A stretch of DNA of 64,000 nucleotides, taken from the NCBI RefSeq assembly GCF_031834595.1, contig NZ_CP115541.1, positions 3,280,501-3,344,500 on the forward strand. Direction: 5' to 3'. A model generated the notes under the pieces. It was given only the letters and a program-made list of their open reading frames with translations. It made no database searches and was not told where the DNA came from. This stretch comes from Stenotrophomonas oahuensis. Its GTDB lineage: Bacteria > Pseudomonadota > Gammaproteobacteria > Xanthomonadales > Xanthomonadaceae. A program made the position numbers and the translations under genes. Shown piece after piece: positions 55,777-64,000 of this stretch; position 1 is the first letter of the stretch, and each line of letters begins with the position of its first letter.

Positions 55777-56478
55777 TTACACCGCCAGATCAAACACCAG
55801 CACCTCGGCATCGCGTCCGTTCTCAATCGTCACCTGCGCCTCATCGCGGATCTGCAGCGCATCGCCGGTATCCAACGTGATGCCGTTGACCTTCACCTGC
55901 CCACGCGCCACCTGCACATAGCTGCCGCGACCCGGAGCCAGTTCCAGCCTGGCCTGCTCGTCGCCATCAAACAGCCCCGCATAGATGCGCGCGTTCTGAT
56001 GGATCTTCAACGAACCATCGCGGCCGTCCTCGGACACGATCAGGCGCAACTGGCCGCGCTTGCTCTCGGGCGTGAAGTGGGTCTCCTCGTAGCTCGGCGG
56101 AATACCCTCGACCTCCGGGAACAGCCAGATCTGCAGGAAGTGCAAGGTTTCGTCGGCCGAGTGGTTGAACTCACTGTGGCTGACCCCGCTGCCCGCGCTC
56201 ATGCGCTGCACGTCGCCGTAGCGCAGCACCGAGCCGGTGCCCATCGAGTCCTTGTGCTCCAGCGCGCCGCCCAGCACGTAGGAGACGATCTCCATGTTGC
56301 TGTGGCTGTGGGTGCCGAAGCCCTGGCCGCCGATGACCTTGTCTTCGTTGATCACCCGCAGCGGGCCGAAGCTGGTGTAGCGCGGGTCGTAGTAGTTGGC
56401 GAACGAGAAGGTGTGCTGGGAGTTCAGCCAGCCATGGTTGGCCTGGCCACGGGTGTTGCTCTTGCGGATCTGCAGCAT
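55777..56478 (-). CDS. Pirin family protein (YhhW-like)
   Basis: A 233-residue bicupin of the pirin family; some members act as quercetin 2,3-dioxygenases. Visible: FSFANYYDPRYTSFGPLRVI, metal ligands in GFGTHSHSNMEIVSYVLGGA and SHSEFNHSADETLHFLQIWL, and a second cupin without ligands. The start 56478 has GGAG about 5 bases upstream. It is divergent from a LysR-type regulator, which probably controls it. Confidence 0.93.
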   Translation of the reverse strand: MLQIRKSNTRGQANHGWLNSQHTFSFANYYDPRYTSFGPLRVINEDKVIGGQGFGTHSHSNMEIVSYVLGGALEHKDSMGTGSVLRYGDVQRMSAGSGVSHSEFNHSADETLHFLQIWLFPEVEGIPPSYEETHFTPESKRGQLRLIVSEDGRDGSLKIHQNARIYAGLFDGDEQARLELAPGRGSYVQVARGQVKVNGITLDTGDALQIRDEAQVTIENGRDAEVLVFDLAV

Positions 56479-56605
56479 GATGTTCTCCTGGGTGTTCGAC
56501 TGTTTCGATGATGGTCCGGGGCGGGTTGACCCCGTCCCTTTTCTGTTGCGGCCAGTATCCGCTTGCACTCCGGGTTTGAAAAACGGATAGTTTTGCAAGC
56601 CATCA

Positions 56606-56618
56606 TCGAAAATTTCGA
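56606..56618. promoter_or_regulatory. Palindrome abutting the LysR start codon
   Basis: TCGAAAATTTCGA is a perfect odd-length palindrome that ends one base before the regulator's ATG. It fits a LysR-type T-N11-A site in the shared pirin/LysR promoter. No ribosome site lies between the palindrome and the start. Confidence 0.5.
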
Positions 56619-57542
56619 ATGCTCAAGCTCAGCCTCGATGCCCTGCAGATTCTGGATGCCATTGACCGCCGTGGTTCGTTCGCGGCCGCCGGCAAGGCGC
56701 TGCACAAGGTGCCGTCCACGATTTCCTACACCGTTTCCAAGCTGGAACAGGACCTGGGCGTGCAGTTGTTTGATCGGGTCGGGCCGCGCGCCGACCTGAC
56801 CGAGGCCGGGCAGGCGCTGCTGGAGGAGGGCCGGCACCTGCTGCGGGCGGCGCGCGAACTGGAACTACGGGTACGCCGGGTGGCCTCGGGCTGGGAGGCG
56901 GAGCTGACGTTGGCGGTGGATTCGATGTTCCAGCCGGCCCTGCTGGCGCAGGACATCGCTGATTTCAGTGCGGTGGCCGAGCAGACCCGGGTGCGGCTGA
57001 TCAGTGAGGCGCTGTCCGGTACCTGGGAGGCATTGCTGGACCGTCGCGCCGACCTGCTGGTGGGGGCGGCGGGCGAGGGCCCTAGTGGCGGGGGCTATGT
57101 GGTCGAAGCGCTGGGGGTGGTGCGGTTCGTGTTCGCGGTGGCTCCGTCGCACCCATTGGCGGAGGTTTCCGGGCCGCTCGGGCGCGATGCGCTGGCCGAG
57201 CACTGCGCGATTGCCGTGGCCGATTCCGCGCGTCGCCTGCTGCCGCGCACGGTGGGTCTGCTGATGGGGCAGGAGACGGTGACCGTGCCGGACATGCTGA
57301 GCAAGTTCCGGTTGCAGTGCGCCGGACTGGGTTTTGGCTTCCTGCCCGAGCCGTATGTGCAGGCGGCGGTGGCACAGGGCCGGCTGGTGGTGCGCGAGGT
57401 GGAGGAGCCCAAGCCGGACGAGACCTTCTGGCTGGCCTGGCGCACCGGCGAGGAGGGCGCGGCGCTGCGCTGGTGGCGCGAGCGCCTGCGCGAGCCGGGG
57501 CACATGGAGGCCTGGTGGTCGCAGATGGCGCAGTGGTTGTGA
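56619..57542 (+). CDS. LysR-family transcriptional regulator
   Basis: A 307-residue regulator. The N-terminal HTH (about 1-60) reads LQILDAIDRRGSFAAAGKAL then STISYTVSKLEQDLGVQLFD. The effector domain (about 90-295) is of the usual periplasmic-binding type with no visible ligand clue. It lies divergent to the pirin gene across 140 bases, the usual regulator-target layout. The start lacks a Shine-Dalgarno sequence and directly follows a palindrome. Confidence 0.93.
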   Translation: MLKLSLDALQILDAIDRRGSFAAAGKALHKVPSTISYTVSKLEQDLGVQLFDRVGPRADLTEAGQALLEEGRHLLRAARELELRVRRVASGWEAELTLAVDSMFQPALLAQDIADFSAVAEQTRVRLISEALSGTWEALLDRRADLLVGAAGEGPSGGGYVVEALGVVRFVFAVAPSHPLAEVSGPLGRDALAEHCAIAVADSARRLLPRTVGLLMGQETVTVPDMLSKFRLQCAGLGFGFLPEPYVQAAVAQGRLVVREVEEPKPDETFWLAWRTGEEGAALRWWRERLREPGHMEAWWSQMAQWL

Positions 57543-57665
57543 TGGCGCGGCATCGCGCCAGCATGAACAATTCCCGCTTTGTCATCGATCCGTCATCGAA
57601 CTGCGGTAGAGCGCCCGGCCGCAGCGCCGTACTCTGGCCGGCCCTCGCGATGCATCTACACCCCC

Positions 57666-58808
57666 ATGAAGCGCCTCCTGCTGCCCTTGCTGGCCGGAGC
57701 CGGCCTGTGGCTGGCGGCCTGTACCTCCATCGATACTTCGGCCTCGTCCACCTCGCTCAGCGACCGCCTGATCGCGCCGGGTGGCGTGTCAACGCTGCTG
57801 GACATGCCGCGCATCACCGCCGCGGTGGACAGCGTGCCGAACCGGCACGGTGAGGTCACCAGCCGTGCTGGCATTCCGATCTTCTGGCGCGCCTTTGACC
57901 CGGGCCAGTACGGCGTGCAGTACCGGTACCTCGCGCAGGCGCACGAGAACGGTCAGCCACTGCAGACCGGTCTGCAGCTGAGCCTGCCCACCCCGTTCCA
58001 GCCGCAGGCGCCGCGCGGCACGGTGGTGTTGCTGCACGGCTGGATGATGAACGGTGATTCGATGTTGCCGTGGTCGCTGCAGTTGGCGCAGAGTGGCTAC
58101 CGGGTGGTCACCATCGACCTGCGCAACCATGGGCATTCGGGTGCGGGTCCGTCGGGTTACGGCACGTTCGAATCGGACGACGTGGTCGATGTGATCGACG
58201 CGCTGCAGGCCAAGGGCGAAGTGCAGGGGCCGCTGTATCTGTTCGGCGTTTCATACGGTGCAGCCACGGCGCTGTTTACCGCGGACAAGCTGGGTGACCG
58301 CGTCACGGGTGTGGTGGCGATGGAGTCCTTCGCCAATGCCGGTGATGCAATCCGCAGCATGATCCCGCACCTGATGTCGCTGCAGCCCACTGCATGGAAG
58401 GCGCAGGCGATGGCAGCGTACGGTCGCTGGCGCTATGGCAGCCAGGACATCAACGCGGTGATCGCCGCCGCCAGCCAGCGCCTGGACCTCGACCTGGACC
58501 AGGTGGACGTGGCCCGCGCAGTGGCCGACACCCGCGCCTGTGTGTTGCTGATGCACGGCCAAAACGATGCCCACGTGCGCGTGGACCAGGGCCGCAGACT
58601 GGCTGCGGCCAGTGACCGCGTGCACTACATCGAACTGCGCGGCGAAGACCACATCACGTTGCCACTGCGGCTGGATCTGCTGGGTGGGGTAGTGGACGAC
58701 TGGCTCGCGCACGATGCGCACGCCGGCGACCGCTGCCCAAGCCCGCAGCTTCCTGTCGAAGCAGATCGCCTGGCGATGGCAGCAGCGGTGGCTGCGCGCG
58801 CGGGTTGA
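57666..58808 (+). CDS. Lipoprotein alpha/beta hydrolase
   Basis: A 380-residue predicted lipoprotein with lipobox LWLAAC (Cys19). The alpha/beta hydrolase fold (about 115-365) has the oxyanion region VVLLHGWMMNGDSM, TIDLRNHGHSGAGPSGYGTF, the nucleophile in LFGVSYGAATAL, the acid in LLMHGQNDAHV and the His in RGEDHITLPLRL. The substrate is unknown; an envelope esterase is likely. A short Ala-rich tail follows the catalytic His and may come from the repeat-rich sequence after the gene. Confidence 0.87.
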   Translation: MKRLLLPLLAGAGLWLAACTSIDTSASSTSLSDRLIAPGGVSTLLDMPRITAAVDSVPNRHGEVTSRAGIPIFWRAFDPGQYGVQYRYLAQAHENGQPLQTGLQLSLPTPFQPQAPRGTVVLLHGWMMNGDSMLPWSLQLAQSGYRVVTIDLRNHGHSGAGPSGYGTFESDDVVDVIDALQAKGEVQGPLYLFGVSYGAATALFTADKLGDRVTGVVAMESFANAGDAIRSMIPHLMSLQPTAWKAQAMAAYGRWRYGSQDINAVIAAASQRLDLDLDQVDVARAVADTRACVLLMHGQNDAHVRVDQGRRLAAASDRVHYIELRGEDHITLPLRLDLLGGVVDDWLAHDAHAGDRCPSPQLPVEADRLAMAAAVAARAG

Positions 58809-58873
58809 TGCTTGATTGCACGCATTGCGTGCGGCCGGGCTTCGCCCGTCTCCTGTTGGATCTGTGCGAAAAG

Positions 58874-59024
58874 CCGGTGGTCATCGGTTCCCTGATTTGG
58901 CGGCTCGGGACGGGCGTTCCGGGGGACGGCGCAAGTACGTCCGTGTAGCCTCAGTCGCCGCATCCATGCGGCTCATGCCCCCTCCAGCCCATCCCGAACC
59001 GCCATCGATAGATCGTCGGTGGCC
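58874..59024. repeat. Large palindromic element, type II (copy 2)
   Basis: Reverse-oriented copy of the 27371-27525 element: outer arms GGCGGCTCGGGACGGGCGTT (near 58900) and CCATCCCGAACCGCC (near 58989-59003), with inner hairpin GCCGCAT-CC-ATGCGGC (58957-58972). Between the hydrolase stop (58808) and this element there is one GCACGCATTGCGTGC hairpin and no gene. Confidence 0.85.
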
Positions 59025-59039
59025 AACAAAAATCAAACG

Positions 59040-59140
59040 CGCGCGGCCCGGTAGCGTCGGTCGACAGACGACGGCCGTGAAGTCCCCATCATTCGGTAAC
59101 GCATGATCCCGGATCGACATTGCCGTTGATTCGGCATTTC
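59040..59140 (+). repeat. Linker repeat, copy C
   Basis: It matches copies at about 379-472 and 27247-27370: CGGTCGACAGACGACGGCC, CGGTAACGCATGA and GCCGTTGAT. Here it lies between a type II and a type I palindromic element, the mirror order of the 27-kb locus, but the linker itself keeps the same orientation. Confidence 0.8.
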
Positions 59141-59295
59141 CCATGGCCACCGGCCAATTGTCTGGGGCGTGCCGGGGTGGGTTTGCGGGACCGTCAAAAA
59201 CATGGATGTTTTTGACGAGCCCCCATGGATGGGTTCACGGCGTGTCCCGCAAACCCACCCCGGTACGCCCAAACAGGGAGGCCAGTGACCACCGG
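59141..59295. repeat. Large palindromic element, type I (copy 2)
   Basis: Reverse-oriented near-identical copy of 27080-27233: outer arms around GGGGTGGGTTTGCGGGAC and GTCCCGCAAACCCACCCC, inner palindrome CGTCAAAAACAT/ATGTTTTTGACG (59192-59217). It lies just before the tRNA-Arg cluster. Confidence 0.88.
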
Positions 59296-59363
59296 CTGTT
59301 CGCCGAAATCCCAAAGCGCAAAAAAAAACAGCAGCCGATGGCTGCCGTTCTTTTGCGATGCGA

Positions 59364-59440
59364 TGGTGCGCCCGGAGAGATTCGAACTCCCGACCGCCTG
59401 GTTCGTAGCCAGGTACTCTATCCAACTGAGCTACGGGCGC
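59364..59440 (-). tRNA. tRNA-Arg (ACG), third copy in transcription order
   Basis: Minus-strand cloverleaf with acceptor GCGCCCG, D-arm AGCTCAGTTGGATAGAGT, anticodon loop CTACGAA (anticodon ACG, to be edited to ICG), T-arm GAGTTCGAATC and encoded CCA. Identical to the two copies upstream. Confidence 0.97.
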
Positions 59441-59471
59441 ATGTGCATCGTCAAATTGTACGTGAATGTAA

Positions 59472-59548
59472 TGGTGCGCCCGGAGAGATTCGAACTCCCG
59501 ACCGCCTGGTTCGTAGCCAGGTACTCTATCCAACTGAGCTACGGGCGC
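59472..59548 (-). tRNA. tRNA-Arg (ACG), second copy
   Basis: The 77-base gene is identical to its neighbours, with a 31-base spacer to the copy at 59364-59440. It reads CGN arginine codons after A34-to-I editing. Confidence 0.97.
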
Positions 59549-59601
59549 ATTTACATCACGTTGTACTACTGAAGACAGCGGCGGAGCTGTCAGCCTGTTG
59601 A

Positions 59602-59678
59602 TGGTGCGCCCGGAGAGATTCGAACTCCCGACCGCCTGGTTCGTAGCCAGGTACTCTATCCAACTGAGCTACGGGCGC
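59602..59678 (-). tRNA. tRNA-Arg (ACG), first copy
   Basis: The first of three identical tandem copies on the minus strand, with a 53-base spacer to the next. The spacers differ from each other, so the duplication is not a recent whole-unit copy. Confidence 0.97.
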
Positions 59679-59739
59679 GTCAACAGGAGCGGAATTATGC
59701 GGATCGAGGCCCGATCCGTCAACGCCTTTGTGAAGACTT

Positions 59740-60579
59740 TCATTCAAATGAATGAAAAAGCGCCTGTGCCACGGCCTCCGGCGACTTCATCCAGGCGAAG
59801 TGATCGGCACGCGTGCCAAGGGCCGACGCCGACACCACCTGCAGCTGCGAACGCACCTGTGGCAGCTTCGCCAGCAGCCCCTGCATCGAGCCGGGCGGTG
59901 CAAACCAGTCCTGTTCCAGTACCACCGCCTGCGCCTGGCCCCCAAGGCGGTGCATCGCGCCCTCCAGATCCTCCGCCATGCCCGCCGCCGCGTAGTGGTT
60001 GCTCAGCCCCACCCGCGCCCAGTCCTTGATCAACCCTCGTGCCTCGGTGCCGCCAAAGCCCAGCCGGCGGCCGGGCAGGGTGCCCTGGCGCTGGGCCAGC
60101 CACGGCAGGAACCGGTACACCAGCGGCAGCAACCAGCCACGCGGGGCCGGGAAGGTCCGCCAGTAGGGCGTGCCCGTCGCCACCAGCCAGAAGCGCTCGA
60201 AAACGGACGGGTGCTGTCCCGCGAACACACACGCGAGCTGACCGCCCAGGCTGTGGCCGCCGATGATCAGCGGGGCCGTCCCATGCAGGCGTACCGCCGC
60301 CAGGCTGGCCGGCAGGTCCTGCTGCAGGATCTCCCGGTAAGCCCAGTCCTGCGTCCGCGAAGGCCGCAGGCTGCTGCTGCCGTTGCCGCGCCACTCGTGC
60401 AGGAATACCGCCACCCCGCGCGCTGCCAGTGCGTCCGCGAACGCCTGATAGTTGCGCGCCGAAACCCCCAGCGCCGGCAACCACAGCAACTGCGCGCGCG
60501 GCTGCGCTGGAATCCGCCCGATCAGCTCGAAACGATGCCCGTCCTCGGCCTGCGCCGGAATCAGTATCGAACGGGTCAT
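59740..60579 (-). CDS. Alpha/beta hydrolase (serine aminopeptidase-like)
   Basis: A 279-residue cytosolic hydrolase. Visible: AQLLWLPALGVSARNYQAFA, FLHEWRGNGSSSLRPSR, the nucleophile in LIIGGHSLGGQLACVFAGQH, and the final His in GTRADHFAWMKSPEAV. The substrate is unknown. Its ATG overlaps the thiD stop by four bases, so it is the second gene of a thiD unit; a link with thiamine salvage is possible but not shown. Confidence 0.87.
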   Translation of the reverse strand: MTRSILIPAQAEDGHRFELIGRIPAQPRAQLLWLPALGVSARNYQAFADALAARGVAVFLHEWRGNGSSSLRPSRTQDWAYREILQQDLPASLAAVRLHGTAPLIIGGHSLGGQLACVFAGQHPSVFERFWLVATGTPYWRTFPAPRGWLLPLVYRFLPWLAQRQGTLPGRRLGFGGTEARGLIKDWARVGLSNHYAAAGMAEDLEGAMHRLGGQAQAVVLEQDWFAPPGSMQGLLAKLPQVRSQLQVVSASALGTRADHFAWMKSPEAVAQALFHSFE

Positions 60580-61385
60580 GCCGGCCGCGCCGCGCCGAAA
60601 TGGTCCAGTACCAGCACCTCGCTGCGCCCGGGCGTGTAGCCGCTCTGCAGGCCACGTGCGACATAGTCGATGGCGGCCTCGCAGGCATTGGCCAGCGACA
60701 GCCCGCAGCACAGCTGCGCCGCAATCGCCGAGGCCAGTGTGCAGCCGGTGCCGTGTGCATCCACCGGCAGGCGGGCATGGATGAAGGCTTCGAAGGTGAC
60801 GCCGTCGAAGAAGCGATCCACCACCCGGCTGCCTTCCATCAGGTGTCCGCCTTTCAGCAGCACCGCGCCTGCGCCGAGATCGGTCAGTGCGCTGGCCGCG
60901 TCTTCGGCCTCTTCGCCGTTGCGGATCCGCCGTCCCAGCAGCAGTTCGGCCTCAGGCGTGTTCGGCGTCACCAGCGTGGCCAGCGGCAGCAGCCGCGTAC
61001 GCAGGGCGTGCAGCGCGCTGTCTTCAAGCAGCTTGGCCCCGCTGGTCGCCACCATCACCGGGTCGAGGATGATGTGCGGCGGACGATGCTTCTCCAGTGC
61101 GTCGGCGACTAGGGAGATGACCTCGGCATTGGCAAGCATGCCCAGTTTCACCGCGTGGATATCGAAGTCGGCGAAGCACGCATCCAGCTGCGCCTGCAGG
61201 AAGTCCAGCGGCGGTACATGCACCGCGGTGACGCCCCGGGTGTTCTGCGCGGTCAGCGCTGCAATCGCGGAAAGGCCATGCACGCGGTGGGCGGCGAAGG
61301 CCTTCAGGTCGGCCTGGATGCCGGCGCCACCGCCGGAATCGGAACCGGCAATGGTCAGGGCGGAGACGGGAGTGGATGGGCTCAT
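60576..61385 (-). CDS. thiD: HMP/HMP-P kinase ThiD
   Basis: It phosphorylates hydroxymethylpyrimidine and its phosphate in thiamine synthesis (269 aa). Visible: [87 protein letters not shown] and the catalytic-loop [15 protein letters not shown]. No TPP riboswitch was recognised in the short stretch upstream. Confidence 0.95.
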   Translation of the reverse strand: MSPSTPVSALTIAGSDSGGGAGIQADLKAFAAHRVHGLSAIAALTAQNTRGVTAVHVPPLDFLQAQLDACFADFDIHAVKLGMLANAEVISLVADALEKHRPPHIILDPVMVATSGAKLLEDSALHALRTRLLPLATLVTPNTPEAELLLGRRIRNGEEAEDAASALTDLGAGAVLLKGGHLMEGSRVVDRFFDGVTFEAFIHARLPVDAHGTGCTLASAIAAQLCCGLSLANACEAAIDYVARGLQSGYTPGRSEVLVLDHFGAARPA

Positions 61386-61407
61386 GCCGCGATTGTGCAG
61401 TGTTTGC

Positions 61408-62079
61408 TCAGCGCGTGCGCAGCAGGGCCCACTGCCGGTACAGCACGTAGCCCAGCCCGGTGCAGCCGGTCAGTGCGGCCGGGGCCAGCAGGGCCAGATA
61501 CTGCCAGCGCATGAACAACCACGCGCCGATCACGCCGCCAGCCAGAAAACCGCTGACGATCAATCCGCTCAGTGTCAGTCGCCGCATCGGCAGCGGCAGC
61601 CCGCGCAGCAGGTGGCCCAGGCCGATGCCCAGGTCGGTGAACATGCCGCTGAGGTGGGTAGTGCGCACCACCGCGCCACTGAAGGTGGTGGCCATTGCAT
61701 TCTGCAGGCCGCAGGCCATCGCCGCGGCCACCGCGCCCCAGATCTGCTGGCGCTGGAACAGCGGTATCGCGATCAGCAGCAACAGCGATTCCAGGGTCAG
61801 CACCACGCCATAGCGGCGGCCCAGCTGCAGGGTGCTGTCCTGCACGATCATGCCGCTGAGCATCGCGCCGAGGCAGAACGCGATCAGCAGGCCCCACAGG
61901 TGGCCGACCACGCGCCAGTCGCCCTGCGCCAGCGCCATGCCGAGCTGGCTGGTGGTGCCGGTCATGTGGCTGACCGCCTGATGCTCGAAGCCCAGGAAGC
62001 CCACCACGTTGACCATGCCGGCCACGCACGACAACGCGATCGCGCCGATCCACACCCAGGCCGGCAGGCGGATGCTCAT
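61408..62079 (-). CDS. YoaK/DUF1275 family membrane protein
   Basis: A 223-residue inner-membrane protein with about six helices. DUF1275 marks are [36 protein letters not shown] and [20 protein letters not shown] then [12 protein letters not shown]. The function is unknown. It lies 22 bases upstream of thiD on the same strand and 30 bases downstream of the lipoprotein gene; a shared transcript is likely. Confidence 0.9.
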   Translation of the reverse strand: MSIRLPAWVWIGAIALSCVAGMVNVVGFLGFEHQAVSHMTGTTSQLGMALAQGDWRVVGHLWGLLIAFCLGAMLSGMIVQDSTLQLGRRYGVVLTLESLLLLIAIPLFQRQQIWGAVAAAMACGLQNAMATTFSGAVVRTTHLSGMFTDLGIGLGHLLRGLPLPMRRLTLSGLIVSGFLAGGVIGAWLFMRWQYLALLAPAALTGCTGLGYVLYRQWALLRTR

Positions 62080-62109
62080 GCTGCGGTAGCAGCGTGTTTC
62101 ATGGCCGGA

Positions 62110-62607
62110 TCAGCGTCCGCCCGGCGGGCCGTTGAACTGCACGTCCGAAAACTGGCCGCTGGCCGGGTCGAACACCGCGCCCCAGAACTGCGCGCCGCCG
62201 TCGCAGACCCGGATCGCTTCACGCGACGGATCGATCTCGCTGTGGTCGGGCAGGTGGAAGGCGTTGAGGTAGATCAGCTGCCGGCCATCCACCTCGATGC
62301 CCACGTACTGGCGGTCGAAATCGACCACCTTGGGAATCTGCGCTTCCAGCGTGGGCAGCCGTGCTTCCAGCTGCTCGATCTGCGCGCGGCTGGGAGCCCA
62401 GTAACCACTCAGCCGCCCCGGGGGTTGGCCGGGGCTGGGGCGGGAGCAGGTGTCCAGCACCTGGGCGGCAATCACCGGACGGGTGACCACCCAGGACTGG
62501 CCGGTTTTGACCGCGGTGGGGACCGTGGCCCCCGGGCGGGTGTTGGATGGCGTGCAGGCGGCCGCCAGCGCAGCGAGCGCCAGCGGCAGCAGGGCACGGA
62601 GTGACAT
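62110..62607 (-). CDS. Hypothetical lipoprotein (165 aa)
   Basis: A 165-residue predicted lipoprotein: [18 protein letters not shown] has the lipobox at Cys18. The mature part has [37 protein letters not shown] and [17 protein letters not shown]. No family is recognised. The start is uncertain: ATG 62607 is used here, but a GTG at 62616, which overlaps the stop of the PhoH gene and has GGAGG 4-5 bases upstream, is also possible. Overlap with the PhoH gene indicates one operon. Confidence 0.75.
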   Translation of the reverse strand: MSLRALLPLALAALAAACTPSNTRPGATVPTAVKTGQSWVVTRPVIAAQVLDTCSRPSPGQPPGRLSGYWAPSRAQIEQLEARLPTLEAQIPKVVDFDRQYVGIEVDGRQLIYLNAFHLPDHSEIDPSREAIRVCDGGAQFWGAVFDPASGQFSDVQFNGPPGGR

Positions 62608-62612
62608 GCGGA

Positions 62613-64000
62613 TCACAACACCTCCGAAGCGTAATCGGCCAGGCGCGAACGCTCGCCCCGGCGCAGGGTGATATGCGCACTGTGCGGCCAGTTCTTGAAG
62701 CGGTCCACCGCGTAGGTCAGGCCCGACGTGGTTTCGGTCAGGTAGGGCGTGTCGATCTGCTCCACGTTGCCCAGGCAGACGATCTTGGTGCCGGGGCCTG
62801 CTCGGGTGATCAGGGTCTTCATCTGCTTGGGGGTGAGGTTCTGCGCCTCGTCCAGGATCAGATAGCGCGACAGGAAGGTGCGCCCGCGCATGAAGTTCAG
62901 CGAGCGGATCTTGATCCGGCTGGCCAGCAGGTCATTGGTGGCCGCACGGCCCCAGGCTCCGCCTTCCTGCGGCTGGGTCAGCACTTCCAGGTTGTCGGTC
63001 AGCGCGCCCATCCACGGCGTCATCTTTTCTTCTTCGGTGCCGGGCAGGAAGCCGATGTCCTCGCCCACGCTGACCGTGGCGCGGGTCATGATGATTTCGC
63101 GGTAGCGCTGCTGGTCCATGGTCTGGGCCAGGCCGGCCGCCAGTGCCAACAGGGTCTTGCCGGTGCCGGCGGTGCCGAGCAGGGTGACGAAGTCGATCTC
63201 CGGGTCCATCAGGGCATTGAGCGCGAAATTCTGCTCGCGGTTGCGCGCGCTGATCCCCCACACCGCATGGCTGCCGTGGCGGTAGTCGTTGACCAGCGAC
63301 AGCGTGATCTTCTCGCCCTCGACCTTGGCCACCCGCATTTCCACTTCGTCGTCGCCGGGCAGGTAGACATACTGGTTGGGGTACCAGTCCTCGCTGTCGG
63401 TGGCGCGCACCTCGTAGGTGGTACGACCCTTGTCGCTCCAGCTGCGCAGGTCGTCGGTGTGATGCTTCCAGAAGTCTTCCGGCAGCTGGGTGGCACCGGT
63501 GTAGAGCAGGCTGAAGTCGTCCAGCGCGCGGTCGTTCTCGTAATCTTCCGAGACGATGCCGGCAATGGCGGCCTTGATCCGCAGGTTGATGTCCTTGGAC
63601 ACGAACACCACCGGAATTTCCGGGGTGAATTCCTTCAATGCCAGGATCGCGCCGAGGATCGCGTTGTCCGGAATCACCGCGCCGAAGCTCTTGCCGGCTT
63701 CGAAGTGGCTGGTCTGGAAGCGCAGCTTGCCGGCGCTCTGCTTGCCGCGCAGCTGCAGCCCGTTCGGGCGCTGCAGCGGAATGCCCTCGGCCAGGTTGTC
63801 CAGGCCCGAGGCTTCCACCAGTTCGTTGAGGAAACGACTGACCTGCCGCGCGTTGCGGCTGGCTTCGGAGGTGCCCTTCTTGCCGTTGTCCAGCTCTTCG
63901 ATCACCTGCATCGGCAGGTAGACATCATGCTCCTCGAATTTGAACAGCGCGGTTGGATCGTGCATCAGCACATTGGTATCCAGTACGTAGATGCGCTTGC
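62613..64000 (-). CDS. PhoH-family ATPase with N-terminal PIN domain (5' end outside window)
   Basis: At least 460 residues; the start lies beyond the right edge. The visible N-terminus continues as RIYVLDTNVLMHDPTALFKF, a PIN-domain start with the catalytic Asp, followed by VVFVSKDINLRIKAAIAG. The PhoH ATPase domain has Walker [21 protein letters not shown], the TRATVSVGEDIGFLPGTEEE motif and Walker B YLILDEAQNLTPKQMKTLIT. PhoH2/YlaK-like PIN-PhoH proteins couple RNA unwinding and cleavage. It is the first visible gene of a unit with the lipoprotein and DUF1275 genes. Confidence 0.95.
   Translation of the reverse strand, partial: KRIYVLDTNVLMHDPTALFKFEEHDVYLPMQVIEELDNGKKGTSEASRNARQVSRFLNELVEASGLDNLAEGIPLQRPNGLQLRGKQSAGKLRFQTSHFEAGKSFGAVIPDNAILGAILALKEFTPEIPVVFVSKDINLRIKAAIAGIVSEDYENDRALDDFSLLYTGATQLPEDFWKHHTDDLRSWSDKGRTTYEVRATDSEDWYPNQYVYLPGDDEVEMRVAKVEGEKITLSLVNDYRHGSHAVWGISARNREQNFALNALMDPEIDFVTLLGTAGTGKTLLALAAGLAQTMDQQRYREIIMTRATVSVGEDIGFLPGTEEEKMTPWMGALTDNLEVLTQPQEGGAWGRAATNDLLASRIKIRSLNFMRGRTFLSRYLILDEAQNLTPKQMKTLITRAGPGTKIVCLGNVEQIDTPYLTETTSGLTYAVDRFKNWPHSAHITLRRGERSRLADYASEVL

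Overview
The window is a high-GC gammaproteobacterial chromosome segment, most likely Stenotrophomonas or a close Xanthomonadaceae relative. This rests on protein order and sequence, on many short palindromic REP elements that start with GTAG (the SMAG type described in Stenotrophomonas), on a Xanthomonas-type LexA operator (TTAGTAGTAATACTACTAA) in front of lexA, and on the lack of rpoS after the nlpD-like gene. I ran no database search, so family names come from recognising sequence motifs.

Left part (1-8.5 kb): two tRNA genes (Gly, Cys) and then an accessory island. It carries an orphan HigA-type antitoxin, a structured inverted-repeat locus with a possible 40-residue peptide, a small zinc-ribbon protein, a KilA-N protein behind palindromes, a 4-fold beta flower protein with collagen-like repeats, a small membrane protein, a Cys-rich protein, and a toxin-antitoxin remnant (TacA-like antitoxin, GNAT 3' remnant, hipA). 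Several genes here have lower GC than the rest, and the island ends at a REP pair next to ccoG.

8.5-30 kb: a microaerobic module (ccoG, a frameshifted 2-TM gene, a truncated hemoglobin, hemN) with two ANR/FNR-type boxes; a coiled-coil membrane protein with a 14-residue repeat; GST, TraB/GumN and BLUF photoreceptor genes; a candidate structured small RNA; a TviB-type nucleotide-sugar dehydrogenase; a GltB-like flavoprotein; assorted housekeeping enzymes (FKBP lipoprotein, TrhO, LLM monooxygenase, PNPOx-like, ExoD, CNNM/CorC); the DUF47-Pit phosphate transport pair; and parE.

30-44 kb: the core pyrG-eno-ftsB-ispD-ispF-truD run, smrA, surE-pcm-yqaA-nlpD, then yhbY/rlmE/ftsH.

44-56 kb: folP-miaA-hfq-hflX-cinA-ubiB, the SOS trio lexA-recA-recX, alaS, csrA and tRNA-Ser.

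56-64 kb: pirin/LysR pair, a lipoprotein alpha/beta hydrolase, a second large palindromic repeat locus, three identical tRNA-Arg(ACG) genes, a hydrolase-thiD pair, a DUF1275 membrane protein, and a lipoprotein overlapping a PhoH-family gene cut by the window end.

The least ordinary items are the modular palindromic cassettes shared by 27.1-27.5 kb and 58.9-59.3 kb, the candidate small RNA at about 14.95-15.07 kb, the structured 1.63-1.79 kb element, the KilA-N locus, and the decayed GNAT toxin whose remnant stop codon overlaps the hipA start.
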